DNA of 64,000 nucleotides from Maniola hyperantus (GCF_902806685.2 NC_048542.1:5936533-6000532); one strand, 5' to 3'. Shown: positions 1 through 10,922, numbered from the stretch's first letter. Notes: a model not told the origin generated them from the sequence alone. A program made the numbers and translations.

Positions 1-72
1 GCCAGTTTTCGGACAGTTTACGTGTTAAAATAAATTTAGGAAACTTTTCTTTATCAAACTCCCTTAGTAAAT

Positions 73-262
73 TGCTTGAGTCAAGCATTTACGTGTTTGA
101 CGGTGATTGATGCGATTTTATATTTTTGCTTGACGCGACGTTCAGACTTCGGGCAATGTTCGAGAAATGAGAAAAGTGACGTTTGCTGGCTCAAGCTGCT
201 TGACGGGCGCCTCAAGCTGCTTGACGGGCGCATCAAGCTGCTTGATCAAGTAAAGCTAGCTG
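73..262 (+). repeat. CAAGC-rich MITE-like element, partial copy, with three 21-bp units
   Basis: It shares GTCAAGCATTTA, TTTTTGCTTGACGCGACG and ATCAAGCTGCTTGATCAAG with the fuller copy at 36800-37175. Inside, CTCAAGCTGCTTGACGGGCG repeats at 190-210 and 211-231, with a diverged third unit at 232-252. Confidence 0.65.
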
Positions 263-327
263 TCACTTCAGCTCTACAAAGCTGAAGTGACATTCTAATG
301 GCCGATGTACAATAGATTTTTCTAAAA

Positions 328-482
328 AAACGCCTGCGGGAAAACTTTGATTTTCCGACATAAAAAGTAGCCTATATATTAATTCAAAGTATAAACTAAA
401 TCCATTCTGTAGCCAAATAGTGCCGTCTTTGTAGCGTGAAGGAGAAACATTCAGACTTTCACATTTATAAAATTAGTAAGAT
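328..482 (-). mobile_element. H1 Helitron-like remnant
   Basis: It carries the family landmarks in reverse: CTGCGGGAAAACTTTGATTT, AAAAAGTAGCCTAT and a terminal TTTCACATTTATAAAATTAG. The CTAGT end is missing. Confidence 0.6.
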
Positions 483-1056
483 AAGATAATACTAGATCCA
501 TTAATCTTTGTATCCCATCCCATCACGCTGATTGGTTCAAAAATCATGGAGAAATCTTCGTAGGTACATACATACATAAAAACGTATAGAAAGCTCTCGG
601 TTAATAATACCTAAATAATAGGATAAAATTATCTTCTTATCTTTCATATTTCATAGAAGTTTTAGAAAAATGAACTTCAAACGCTAATATTGAGTCCACA
701 CCCATAAAGATTCACAGAACCATGAGATCCTATAATTGCCGAAGTCGGCAAACGGAGATTAATTAATATCGCTGATTCCATACCGTTTGTTTTGTTAGCT
801 TCCACTGAACAAACATTTTATATAGGTTTGGCCTAGTTGCGGTTAGTTAATCATCTGTAAAGGACAGATTTTTTAAGACTTGCAAGATGCCAAATCAGAA
901 AGGAATGGGCATTTAATCTTTCTCAAACTGCACTAAACCACAGAGTAAGGATAGTATAAACTATGCCTTTATTTAGCCTGGTAGTTAAGACGTAATGACT
1001 ATTTGGACGCTATTTTGGCTTGTTTGGTATAACAATGTAGACTGGTTTAGGCCATA
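483..1056. other. No feature recognised
   Basis: AT-rich sequence with no reading frame or repeat that I can place. Confidence 0.5.
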
Positions 1057-1326
1057 ATATAGTCCACCACGCTAGCCAAGTGCGGATTGGCAAGCTTCAC
1101 ACATCATTGAGTAGAATAATAAATAAACATAGTATGGTGAACTCTCAGGCATGCAGACTATTGATACCTCTCGATATTTTCCTTCATCGTTAAAACAAGG
1201 AGATACTCAATTGCTTAAAACGTGTAGGTATAGCTCTGAAAAGTTAGAGGTGCGCATCCGAGATCGAACTCCAAATCCCTCGAATAGAAGGCCGATTTCT
1301 TAACCACTAGGCTATCACCGCTCTTT
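1057..1326 (-). mobile_element. SINE-A (tRNA-headed), reverse copy
   Basis: The tRNA-like head is at the right end, in reverse (ACCACTAGGCTATCACCGCT, AGATCGAACTCC). The body holds GGCATGCAGACT and CCACGCTAGCCAAGTGCGG, the same order as the complete copy at 4113-4381. Confidence 0.75.
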
Positions 1327-1416
1327 ATAATATCTTAGTCAAAAGCAAAAGCAGAACTCCTATGAGACCTCCCTTCAGCGGTGTTCCTACTAGATTAGAT
1401 TAGATGGGTTATTAAC

Positions 1417-1545
1417 ACCAACAAATTCCTGAAAGACCGGCAACGCATTGGCGGTTCCTCTAATGCTGCAAATGTTCACGGGTGGCGGTAGTCACTTAAT
1501 ATCAGGTGACCCGCTAGCTCATTTGCTCGCTATTTTTTATTAAAA
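1417..1545 (+). repeat. Lepidopteran interspersed repeat, LINE-3'-end type
   Basis: The string AAAGACCGGCAACGCATTGG followed by GGGTGGCGGTAGTCACTTAA, ATCAGGTGACCC and a run of A/T is a common lepidopteran repeat signature, diverged here. Confidence 0.6.
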
Positions 1546-1868
1546 AATAGTATTATATACTCAGTTCAACAGTCAGGTGGCTCAGAGAACGAGTTGAGCT
1601 TGCATGCATTTAATAACAGCTGGTCCGGAAACACAAATTGTGAATTCAGCCACCAAGAAATTGTATCCGTAGCGGTGTTTGTGAACAGGTGGTTTGGTAA
1701 TGAGCGAGTAATTAAGCTATTTTAAGTCTTATTTAAACTCTCGTTATGTATCTACCAGATGTTATATTTTGAACTCTTCGCTGTGGCGCGGACCGTACAA
1801 CGATTCATATGATGATTTTGGAAGATCGATATTTAGACCTAATTACATGGGTCGTGGTAAAATAATTA
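1546..1868. other. No feature recognised
   Basis: Unique-looking sequence with no supportable gene. Confidence 0.4.
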
Positions 1869-2042
1869 AAATATATATGACTAGCTTATTGACTAGAAAA
1901 TTTTCAAAAATCCTATCTTAGCGGATGCCTATGTCATAATAGCTATCTGCATGCCAAATTTCAGCGCGATCCGTCAAGTGGTCAGTCAGTCAGGCAGCTT
2001 TTCCTTTTATGGTATATATGTATATTATAGATTCTTTCATAC
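1869..2042 (-). mobile_element. H2 Helitron-like, partial
   Basis: TTTTCAAAAATCCTATCTTA, GCGGATGCCTATGTCATAAT and CATGCCAAATTTCAGC followed by CAGTCAGTCAGGCAG match the H2 body in reverse. Confidence 0.65.
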
Positions 2043-2462
2043 ACCAAGTGTAGTGTTGGTTGTACACTCTCGATTTCGATCTTGTCGTCTCAAATGTAGT
2101 CTTAAGCAAGATTTTGTTTTAAAGTCGCATTCACACCAATAAAATTGGCGATAAATACACAATAATTTGAGTGAAACCACTTATTAGTCTGGACTCTGGA
2201 TGTCTTTACGTGGAAAAAATCCGCTGCAAATATTCCGCATAATTTTTTTTATTTGTGTGAACGCGACTTAATATTAATAAATATTAATCTTACCTCATCA
2301 TCAAAAGCAACATTGTCCGCCATCTTAAAATATTAAAGCACGTAGTATGTCTCTAAGTCACGTCAAACGCAACACTGGTCCACATTCCATAGGCACATAG
2401 TCCCGATCATTGTCCTGTAACAATAAAAATATTATTTGAATTGTATAACATTTATAATGAAA
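2043..2462. other. No feature recognised
   Basis: AT-rich; no gene or repeat boundary found. Confidence 0.4.
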
Positions 2463-2683
2463 ACTAGCTGATGCCCGCGACTTCATTCGCGTGGATTTAC
2501 GTTTTTCAAAATCCCGCGGGAACTCTTTGATTTTACGGGATAAAAATTAGCCTATGTGTTAATCCAGGGTATAATCTATCTCCATTTTAAATTTCAGCCA
2601 AATCCGTCCAGTAGTTTTTGCGTGCTTGAGTAACAAACATCCAAGCATCCAAACATCCACACTTTCACATTTATAATATTATG
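2463..2683 (-). mobile_element. H1 Helitron-like element, near full length
   Basis: It reads ACTAGCTGATGCCCGCGACT, then GGATAAAAATTAGCCTATG, then a TTCACATTTATAATATTATG end. In the other orientation it ends CTAGT, the CTRR-type end of Helitrons, without terminal inverted repeats. It resembles the lepidopteran Lep1 type as I recall it. Confidence 0.75.
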
Positions 2684-2726
2684 TTAGGATTAGGATTAGG
2701 AATTAGGAATTAGGATTAGGATTATA
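2684..2726 (+). repeat. TTAGGA-type microsatellite abutting the H1 end
   Basis: Six units of TTAGGA or TTAGGAA lie directly against the 5' terminus of the H1 copy. The unit is one or two bases longer than the insect telomere repeat TTAGG. Confidence 0.85.
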
Positions 2727-3748
2727 GTAAGCCTAGCTTAATCCTAGCTTAATTATGGTACGAGGCTTGCCCGTGGAGTATTCTGTCGATAACACTGGTT
2801 GCATTTCTGTGCTGAAAGTCATGAGATGAGTCAAGGAGTCAGCCCTTCTAAGAAGCAATCAACCGTCGAAAAATATCGAAAAAATAGATTTTTTTTCCAC
2901 TAACACACCATGGTTCCAAGGTCTTGGGAAAACAGAACGAATATAAATTCCCGAAGCAAGCGAATTTAGGTATTTTAACGTGCTAAATGCTTACTCGCTT
3001 AGGTTACTTACTTATTTCCAAGGGTAGATAATTAATAAAACCCTTCATTGAAACCTTTAAATTAAAAACAAACCTTCATGGTTTGGAGGCAACATGGTAT
3101 CCTTTTTAACACATTAAACTACATTAATTCATTAATTATATTCTTTTGTTAAAACTAAAGCACCTACGAGTATTTTGAGCTTTAGCTACCCAGATTCCTC
3201 ACTAATTTAAAGTAATTTTTGTACAAATCTGTTATAAGTACACTAACTGCCCATAAAATGTTACTAAACTCGCCAAATTCAGGTTGTTATTCAGGGAAAT
3301 CTTTATGGGTGCACATAAGCGCAGGTTCTATAATTTACTTATTATAGTCTTATATTAATCTGATTTTATAATCTAAGCCTCTCTAGCAGCCATATAACAT
3401 CAGAAGAATAAGCATTTCTATGGCAGTTAGGACATGCTTAAATGTTGCTTCCTGAGCTTCTCGACTGAGACCTAAGCTGATAAAATCCGCTTACGGCTCC
3501 GAAAAACCGAATACTCAAGATTTATAACAGTTTTTATGCATACAGGTACTTTCTAACGTCGTTTTAACCAGCTTTCAGCGTAAACACGCTTAAATTAATT
3601 AAGGATTCTCTATGCCGATATATAATCTCACCGGATAAATGCCCCCAAGACTAATATTAATGCCACCCTCACATAAACTTTAATTAAAAGATTCAACAAG
3701 ATGCGCAGTTAAGCCGCTTGAGGTGTAAATTTTAATAACACGACATTG
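2727..3748. other. No feature recognised
   Basis: About 1 kb of AT-rich sequence without a gene or a repeat that I can name. Confidence 0.4.
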
Positions 3749-3908
3749 TGGCTAATTCCGTTGTACACAATCTCTAAACTAAACTAAAATGACAAGTCTA
3801 AATCTATTGCTATCCCTTTCAAAATGTTGCTTGCGGAAAGGGATAGCACTAGATTTAGACCTGTTAATTTAGTTTAGTTAAGAGATTGTGCACAAGAGAA
3901 TCGGCCCC
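3749..3908. mobile_element. Foldback MITE (TIR GGGGCCGATTCTCTTGTGCA)
   Basis: The arms are inverted repeats of about 75 bp. The left is GTACACAATCTCTAAACTAA through TCTAAATCTATTGCTATCCC; the right is the complement ending GTGCACAAGAGAATCGGCCC. A related remnant lies at 33999-34110. Confidence 0.8.
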
Positions 3909-3912
3909 ATTG

Positions 3913-4032
3913 TGGCTAATTCTATTCTATATTGCTATCCCTTTCATAATGTTGCTTGTGGAAAAGGATAGCACTAGATTTAGACCCGTTAATTTAGTTT
4001 AGTTTAGAGATTGTGTACAAAAGAATCAGCCC
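3913..4032. mobile_element. Second, left-truncated copy of the same foldback MITE
   Basis: It follows the first copy directly. The left arm is reduced to GGCTAATTCTATTCTATATT; the right arm is intact, ending AAAAGAATCAGCCCC. Confidence 0.75.
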
Positions 4033-4112
4033 CACTCTAGGACCATCGAAAATGTTTTCATTATATTCGGCATCCAGCGATGTTCTTTTGATTGCGCTTA
4101 GATCCAAAATTA

Positions 4113-4381
4113 AAGCTGTGGTAGCCTAGTGGTTAGGACGTCCGCCTTCCAATCGGAAATCGGGGGTTCGATCCCGGGCACGCACCTCTAACTTTTCAGA
4201 GTTACGTGCGTTTTTAAGTAATTAAAATATCACTTGATTTAACGGTGAAGGAAAACATCGTGAGGAAACCTGCATGCCTGAGAATTCTCCATAATGTTCT
4301 CAAAGGTGTGTGAAGTTCTCACTCTGAGAGGAGACCCGTGCTCTGTAGTGAGCCGGCGATGGGTTGATCATGATGATGATG
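4113..4381 (+). mobile_element. SINE-A, complete tRNA-headed copy
   Basis: It has a tRNA-like head with an A box (TAGCCTAGTGG, 4122-4132) and a B box (GGTTCGATCC, 4165-4174), then the body ACGGTGAAGGAAAACATCGT and GAGGAAACCTGCATGCC, and a (GAT)n tail. Other copies lie near 1.1, 15.4, 16.4, 35.2 and 42.4 kb. Confidence 0.9.
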
Positions 4382-4524
4382 AGATCCAAGTTAATTGATC
4401 TTTTGATTTAGCAAAGTTTTAAAATACCATTATTTGTGGGATAAAAATGAGATCTAGGTATTGTTGGTTGGAAAATGTTACAATAAAACTTAAAGTTTAC
4501 TTTCCGTGCTGTACAGCCAGACTG

Positions 4525-4830
4525 TTCCTTTGCGCAAAAAATGAGCCAGTCCTTCTGTCACCAGATGAGGTTATTAACCGCGTTGAAATCTCGTAAAAAA
4601 ATTTAGCGCTTAGACTCCTTGACCTCAGCCCTCAGGGTCTCCACGGCAAACGGAACAAAATGTAACTCTAGTTAAGAGAGGCATACTTGCATTTCTGCTG
4701 CGGCTCGCGGCCTTGATGCTGTCTCCCTGATATGACACGGGACCAATGTGTTAACGCACGTTGCGTCCCACATTAGGACCTGTCCCCGTTCCCAGGGAAC
4801 CAGCGTCAATCCATCAGGTCCCTTGCAAAC
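4525..4830 (-). pseudogene. LINE reverse-transcriptase ORF, C-terminal remnant
   Basis: The reverse strand from about 4820 reads PDGLTLVPWERG then LMWDATCVNTLVPCH, a C-terminal motif I associate with CR1-like LINE proteins, followed by VPFAVETL in a shifted frame. Stops and frameshifts break it. The adjoining 3' sequence (AGGACTGGCTCATTTTTTGC in reverse) recurs at about 50455. Confidence 0.7.
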
Positions 4831-5178
4831 AACCCGACTAATCCCTACCTGCTCATTGAGTATTTAGTACTTTAAATTGGCTATTGGTAGAAACATCGCC
4901 GAGGTCCCAGGAGCTACATTCAGTTTCTGTTAGACATAATATACATGTAAAATAAACTTCGCCTTCAGAAAATAATGCCAATGTTAAAAAGTTTCCCGAA
5001 ACTTCCGAATTCCAACATTTCCGAATTATAAAACTACTCTTATCACAAAACGAATTGGCAACGGCCTGACTTTTGAACTGAGTGGAAATGCTGAATTTTC
5101 TACCGCTGAAAGTAGGCTAAAACTAATTTTACTTTGCACAATTTAATTTTAAAAACTGCCATAACATTTTTTTTAATT
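4831..5178. other. No feature recognised
   Basis: AT-rich, no gene. Confidence 0.4.
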
Positions 5179-5629
5179 AGGGTTCCGTACCTCAAAAGGA
5201 AAAACGGAACCCTTATAGGATCACTTCGTTGTCTGTCTGTCTGTCTGTCAGTCTGTCTGACTGTCTGTCTGTCTGTCAAGAAACCTACAGGGTACTTCCC
5301 GTTGACCTAGAATCATGAAATTTGGCACGTAGGTAGGGCTTATATCAGACATTAGGGGAATAATCTGAAATCATGAATTTGTGGTCACATCACAAGAAAA
5401 AAAATTTAAAATGTGTTTCGAACAAATATTGCTATTTCCGACATTCAAAGTAAGATTGCTATGTCAAGTGGGGTATCATATGAAAGGGCTTTACTTGTAC
5501 ATTTTAAAACAGATTTTTATTTATTTTTATACATAATCGTTTTTGATTTGTCGTACAAAATGTCGATAAAATACAATTGTAGTACGGAACCCTCAGTGGG
5601 CGAGTCTGACTCGCACTTGACCGGTTTTT
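5179..5629 (+). mobile_element. G-element (GGTTCCGTACC-bounded repeat), long copy
   Basis: It starts AGGGTTCCGTACCTCAAAAG and runs through a (GTCT)n tract, AATCATGAAATTTGGCACG and GGGGTATCATATGAAAGG to GTACGGAACCCTCAGTGGGC and GACTCGCACTTGACCGGTTT. The GTTCCGTAC/GTACGGAAC ends are inverted. Fragments occur near 7.6, 20.1, 22.1, 27.5, 28.2, 30.1, 36.5 and 62.5 kb. Confidence 0.75.
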
Positions 5630-5679
5630 GTATCAAAATGACTTTAGCCTTCTTCGAGCCTATAAAATATCAATTTACC

Positions 5680-5720
5680 ATCAGAAATTCTCGACTCGTG
5701 GGGATTCGAGAATTTCTGAT
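5680..5720. repeat. Perfect 15-bp hairpin
   Basis: The arms ATCAGAAATTCTCGA (5680-5694) and TCGAGAATTTCTGAT (5706-5720) flank an 11-base loop. Confidence 0.85.
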
Positions 5721-5756
5721 GATACACAGACTTCCAAAATAACTACCACCGAAGTC

Positions 5757-6135
5757 GGGCGAGCAATAGGCTACTTGACTCATATCTAATTTCGTCCAAT
5801 AAATGATTATTTATATAGTATTTTGCTTAAAACAACGAAATATATCAATAACAATTATTAAAAACGCAGGATGGATATATAAATCCAATTTAAAAAATAC
5901 AATTTTTATTTTTATTTGAAACGCAGAAAACGCTGTCAGCCATGATGTGACGTCATTAAATATGTAAACAAAGAAATGTCATTCCTATGTCACGCGGGGA
6001 CTAACGTAGTATTCATATATTATATAAAATTTAGAGTCCTGACTAACTTATATATCAACGCACAGCCTAAACATCTAAACAGCTGGGCCTAGATACATGA
6101 AATTTGGTGAGTGTGTTCTTTGTAGGTAAAGAGAA
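5757..6135 (+). mobile_element. One arm of a long inverted-repeat element plus an H2-like insert
   Basis: GCAATAGGCTACTTGACTCA through AAACGCTGTCAGCCATGATG and ATGTAAACAAAGAAATGTCA is nearly identical, in reverse complement, to 55345-55705. The last 110 bases (CTAACTTATATATCAACGCA) are H2-like. Confidence 0.75.
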
Positions 6136-6492
6136 GGTTTTTTTTTTTTTTTTTTTTTTATTCAGATACAAGTTAGCCCTTGACTGCAATCTCACCTGGT
6201 GGTAAGTGATGATGCAGTCTAAGATGATAGCGGGCTAACCTGGAAGGGGTATGGCAGTTTTTATTAAACCCATACCCCTTTGGTTTCTACACGGCATCGT
6301 ACCGGAACGCTAAATCGCTTGGCGGCACGGCTTTGCCGGTAGGGTGGTAACTAGCCACGGCCGAAGCCTCCCACCAGACCAGACCAGAAATTTAGAAATT
6401 ATAAAATTCCAAACCCCTGCCAGGAATCGAACCCGGGACCTCCCACTATTAAGACCACAGCGCTCACCACTGCGCCAGGGAGGTCGTCAAAA
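6136..6492 (-). mobile_element. SINE-B, full-length reverse copy
   Basis: The poly(A) tail appears as a T run at 6138-6158. The tRNA-derived head is at the right end, in reverse (GAATCGAACCCGGGACC, CACTGCGCCAGGGAGG), with a B box complementary to GGTTCGATTCC. It is nearly identical to the copy at 43087-43437. Confidence 0.9.
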
Positions 6493-6507
6493 ATCGTCAA
6501 ATCGTCA

Positions 6508-6640
6508 ATACGACTTTGATTTGGACAAATTTTGTACAGAGATAGCTTGCATCCCCGGGATGGAAATAGGCATAAGAATATCGAAGAGTTCCCTTGGGAT
6601 TTTTAAGAAATTTCAATCCACGATTGCAATGCGACGAAAG
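6508..6640 (+). mobile_element. H1 Helitron-like fragment
   Basis: TTGTACAGAGATAGCTTGCA, CCCCGGGATGG and GAGTTCCCTTGGGATTTTTA match the H1 interior. Confidence 0.6.
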
Positions 6641-7584
6641 CGCGGGCATATAATATAATTAATGAAGATGATTAACTGTGCATTATATTGGATTTGGCGA
6701 TTACGGTAATACGAGTAGGTATAACAAACATATACCTACCTAATCCTATTATGAACTGGTTCAAAGATAGGTAGATTCCATTTTCCTTATCATTAAACAA
6801 GTTGGCAGCGACATGACTTCAGAAGCGAACACAATGCAATGTTTGAGGTAAGTTTGCAAAATCAGTTTGCTACATCTTCGGTATGAAGCCGGATTCTGGA
6901 GCGCAGATTTGATCAAATGCAGGTCAAATCGAACCACTAGCAAGAATTCCATATTATGTTACCTTACTTAAGCAAATTGAATTTCTTAAAGGAATGTCGT
7001 AGTCTTTTTATGTAACTTTTGTATAACTTGTACAATGTACATATAAACTAATGATAGAGACAGACAAGCCGTCAAGCGCTTACGAGCACGAAGAAACCAA
7101 TACTGTCATGGTTTTTTTTTTGTTGGAATAAATAAATGAAATGAAATGAAAATATGAAATTCAAAATTTTAGATAATTAGTACAGTACAGTCAGACACAG
7201 TTATGCTCTAAGCTTGATCGAAATCGTAAGCAGAACTCGCTGGCATCGTATTACAGCTTAAGTACTCGTATTACAGCTTGACTCAAAATCCACGAAAGCA
7301 AAGCCGAAGGCGAAAGCTAAACGTTTCTCAAGGATTAATTTCACAGTAAGAATACTAATAATGGCTTTGCAAGAAAACAAAAACCACCCGGAGCTATTAT
7401 TTTTTCCTTTGCTCACAATTAACAAGATGTTTGTACAAAGAAGCGTCTCCTTCTTTTTTGTAACCATAAGATTTGAAGGTAATAATTATTAATAATGAAT
7501 ACTTTCGTTTGAATAAGACCTTATTTCCAATTTCCATTTCTGTGAACGTTGTTTGATTGATAACTCTCTGAGTAATATTAAGAT
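6641..7584. other. Mostly anonymous; possible LINE 3' tail
   Basis: At about 7000-7150, TTGTAACTTTTG-like sequence leads to GGAATAAATAAATGAAATGA repeats, like a non-LTR 3' end. Nothing else was recognised. Confidence 0.35.
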
Positions 7585-7650
7585 AAGATATAAAAACTGG
7601 CCAAAAGCGGATCGGACTCGCGCACCGAGGGTTCCGTACCTTGGAAGGTT
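7585..7650 (+). repeat. G-element terminal fragment
   Basis: AAAACTGGCCAAAAGCGGAT, CGGACTCGCGCACCGAGGG and TTCCGTACC form the usual terminus of this family. Confidence 0.65.
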
Positions 7651-7968
7651 ATTTTGTTCCTTAAATTATCTCCAACTATATTAATGTAAGTAAGCAATCA
7701 CAAATAAAAATATGCTACTCGGACTTTTTCATTTATTTGTGTTGCCATTTTATCAAAGTTGTTCCTATGTTCTAGTTACCTAGTCGATAAAGTACAGTGC
7801 AAACTTTGCGCACCGCCATTATGAGGCAAACTTTCCATGTTTCCCGCCCGTTATGGAGGGACTATTGAGGACACTTAACTTGTGTACTGGTTTTGACTAG
7901 GCACTAAGTATGATTTTATGGATCGAACCCACATTGTGGATAATATTCATTTAGTTTTATTAGAATAA

Positions 7969-8095
7969 AAGCTGATGCCCGTGACTTCGTCCGCAAAGAT
8001 TTAAGTTTTTAAAATCCCGTGGGAACTCTTTGATTTTACAGAATAAACTTTGTCACTCTTCAGGTCTTTACCTATATCCATACAAAAAAACTACT
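7969..8095 (-). mobile_element. H1 Helitron-like fragment
   Basis: AGCTGATGCCCGTGACTTCG then ATCCCGTGGGAACTCTTTG. It is truncated where H2 sequence begins. Confidence 0.7.
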
Positions 8096-8114
8096 TTTAT
8101 TACACCCTTGGTTG

Positions 8115-8485
8115 AATTTTTCAAAAACCCTTTCAAAGCGGTTAGCGGATGTCTATTGTCTACCTCATAATAGATATCTGGAAGCCCAGCCCAATCGTTC
8201 CAATAGTTTGAGCTGTGCGTTGATTAATCAGTCAGTCAATCACCTATTCCTTTTACATTTACCAGCTTATGCTCGCGACTTTGTCCGCGTTGACTACGCA
8301 AATTTCAAACCCCTATTTCACCCCCTTAGGGGTCGAGGTTTCAAAAATCCTTTCTTAGCGGACGCCTACGTGATAATAGCCATCTGAATGCAAAATTTCA
8401 GCCCGATCCGTCTAGTAGTTTGAGCTGTGTGTTGATAGATCAGTCAGTCAGTCAGTCAGTCACCTTTTCCTTTTATATATTTAGA
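8115..8485 (-). mobile_element. H2 Helitron-like, two adjacent copies
   Basis: A partial copy (8115-8255) is followed by a complete one (8259-8485): CAGCTTATGCTCGCGACTTT, CACCCCCTTAGGGGTCGAGG, then (GTCA)n. The complete copy ends CTAG-like on the reverse strand. Confidence 0.7.
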
Positions 8486-8751
8486 TTACACGGTTAAAAC
8501 TTTAAATCAAAAAGTCTTATTTTACTAAAGAATTAGTAGGTACTTAGATCGTCGACTTAATGCTGCAATTTCTAGTCGGTGTAATTACTGAAACAGCGTA
8601 CTGAATCATTATGAATTATTACTATCAATTATGTAAACTTGTAAACCATCTGCAATACACGTCGCTACAAGTGTAAACAATAAACCGACGCGATGGTACG
8701 CGGCTACTGCTGAAATATCAAAATTTATACTAAAATTATACATACTTACTA

Positions 8752-8968
8752 TATGATTCGCGGGGACTTCATTAGCGTGGACTTAAGGTTTTAAAACCAG
8801 TGGGTAAAACTCTTTGATTTTCCGGGATAAAAAGTAGACTATTTCCGGTTTCGTGATGCAAGCTATACCCACTATACTTAATTTTATCAAAATCGATTTA
8901 ACGGATGGGCGTGAAAAAATAACAAATGAAAGGTAGACAACAGACTTTTGCATTTTTAAGTATAAATT
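8752..8968 (-). mobile_element. H1 Helitron-like, diverged
   Basis: TCGCGGGGACTTCATTAGCG, TTTGATTTTCCGGGATAAAA and GACTTTTGCATTTTTAAG preserve the H1 order in reverse. Confidence 0.65.
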
Positions 8969-8979
8969 AGAGAGATTGT

Positions 8980-9235
8980 TGATTGAAAAAAAAATTGTCC
9001 TTGAAGTGGTAAGAGAGGGCTGCGATTGATGTCCTTTTACAAGTTTACAAGGATGGCGGCTGTCAGAGAGGATTGGAGACGAATAGTCGAAGTAACAAGT
9101 AATAGACGAAGAATAGTAAAACCTGCCATAATACTGAGCTTTATGACCACACGACCGTTCTGCCAAGAGCGTAATAACAAAGAAGAAATTAGAGGCATAG
9201 ATATGAGAGAGATAGTACCTACTAGACGTTAGAGT
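8980..9235 (+). pseudogene. RTE-like LINE 3' fragment
   Basis: One frame gives AAVREDWRRIVEVTSNRRR, resembling the R-x-x-WRR(I/L)V region near the C-terminus of RTE-type LINE proteins. It is followed by TATGACCACACGACC and CTGCCAAGAGCGTAATAAC, common in lepidopteran RTE 3' ends. It is heavily decayed. Confidence 0.5.
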
Positions 9236-10104
9236 AAAGGATGCTAGTGAAACTTAGTGTGGTAATTGCGAAAATTACTGTGCCTATTTCAATAAAGCAG
9301 TTAAAAATCTACTTACTGTTGAAGGTTGTACTGAAAACAGTTGGAGCCTAGTTTTACCTGCGTATACCTATATTTTAACGGTGCGATATTTAAAACAAGT
9401 CCTGAACTTTTTATTCCATTAAAAAAGCGAGTAAAATCTAAAAGTCGGTCGGTCGGTTTAATTTAATAAGGCGAAGGCAGCGCGGCCGAGTTTCAAAAGT
9501 TTGAACTTAACCGTTTGATTAATGGTGCGCATCGTGCGCATTGCTCTACCATTGCAATGCCTTTCGATAAAGTTCTACTTTCCTAGATTACAATGCGGTC
9601 ACATAGCGGCTGCTATATTGTGTCGCCTGGAAATCAAAAGAATCTTTGTAAATACCTACTAGTAAGGTTTGTGTTAGAAAAGGTCTCACATTGTGTTTTT
9701 TTTAATTATTTGCCAGTTTAAAATTTCTTTCAATTTGTTACAGTTCTGTAATATAGGTAGGATATTTTGTTAATCTCTTTTGTACAAAGTACCCCACATT
9801 TATGATGTATGCTGCCTGGCCTATAGCCTATTTCATTAGAAACGGCCCGTTCACTACAGCTGCATGATCAATTATGTAAACGGTTTCCAGTACACGCCCG
9901 GCCGGTAACCATCTAGTACCTACCTACAGTCTACACTTCTATGCACATGAATTATTACTTAAATGACCATACACATAACTGTCTTTACGACCTAAGATAT
10001 ATTTGTCCGCCGATGAGGAACCGACTGGCTATCGACTATTTACACGACTGCCCAAAAAAAGGAGTGTAATGTTTTCAGGGTGTAGGTACGTGTACGTTCC
10101 GTAC
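9236..10104. other. No gene recognised
   Basis: It contains one of three dispersed ATTATGTAAAC motifs (9871-9881), discussed under findings; nothing else can be placed. Confidence 0.4.
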
Positions 10105-10401
10105 GTGACCAAATCAGATATGAGGAGATTTGTAGGAGAACCAGAGTAACCGACGTAGCTCAACAGGTTGCGAGCTGAAGATAAAACCGATAGACGTTGT
10201 GGTTTCAAGGTGCTAGAATGGCGACCTCGCACCGGAAAGCGCAGCGTTGGAAGATCTCCCCCCAACAGACGACATCAAACGTGTCGCAGCCCGCAGGGAG
10301 CCGCTGGATTCAGGTGGTGCAAAGCCGTGGCGTGTGGATGTCCCTACAAGAGAACTAAAATCTATCAGTAGTCTATCCATTGATAATAATGATGATGATG
10401 A
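10105..10401 (+). pseudogene. RTE-like LINE C-terminal remnant with (GAT)n tail
   Basis: The frame gives KVLEWRPRTGKRSVGR, the conserved end of lepidopteran RTE-type ORF2. A frameshift follows, then AGCCGCTGGATTCAGG (GSRWIQ-like), and the copy ends in GATGATGATG. A second copy lies at 24975-25262. Confidence 0.8.
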
Positions 10402-10872
10402 AATACAGAATTCATAAAATATTTTTGGATGCCACTTCCCGGCCTATATAATAAATGTTCACTGCAGTATAATCGTGTACCTACCGTGATTAATTATGTA
10501 AACGTCCCGCAGTGTCGACGTTCACTTGTTGGTGAAATTATTTGAAATGAATTATTATTATAACGTTTGTTGGGATTTAATAAAAGCGCTTCGAAATTCC
10601 TAATTTATTTTTAAATTGGCCTTTTCATGATTTTTAAATAAGTACACAAATCTTTGGCTAAGTATGACTTATATTATATTATTTAGATTTATATTTGTAC
10701 AGTACTATCCCTTATCTCCATTTTGACCACCCTAACATATTTCATTTCTAAACTAATATTATAAAGAGATAGAGTTTGTAGTTTGGATGTAAAGGAAAAT
10801 CTCCGGAACTAAGGAACCGATTTGGAATTTTTTCACTGACAGCTACAACATTATCCCCGACTGCTGTAGACA

Positions 10873-10874
<2 letters not shown>
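10402..10874. other. No gene recognised
   Basis: AT-rich; includes the third ATTATGTAAAC motif (10493-10503). Confidence 0.4.

Positions 10875-10922
<48 letters not shown>
10875..10922 (+). repeat. (AC)n microsatellite
   Basis: 48 bases of uninterrupted AC repeat. Confidence 0.97.

Noticed and set aside
190..252. CRISPR-like repeat array
   Set aside because: The 21-bp units are contiguous with no spacers and lie in a eukaryotic MITE-like element.
2684..2726. Interstitial telomere sequence
   Set aside because: The unit is TTAGGA/TTAGGAA, not TTAGG; called a microsatellite instead.
4113..4185. Possible tRNA gene
   Set aside because: The A and B boxes are present, but the sequence continues into a SINE body and tail shared by other copies; it is a SINE head.
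8783..9166. 127-codon reverse ORF
   Set aside because: It crosses an H1 remnant and an RTE-like fragment; the repeats explain it.
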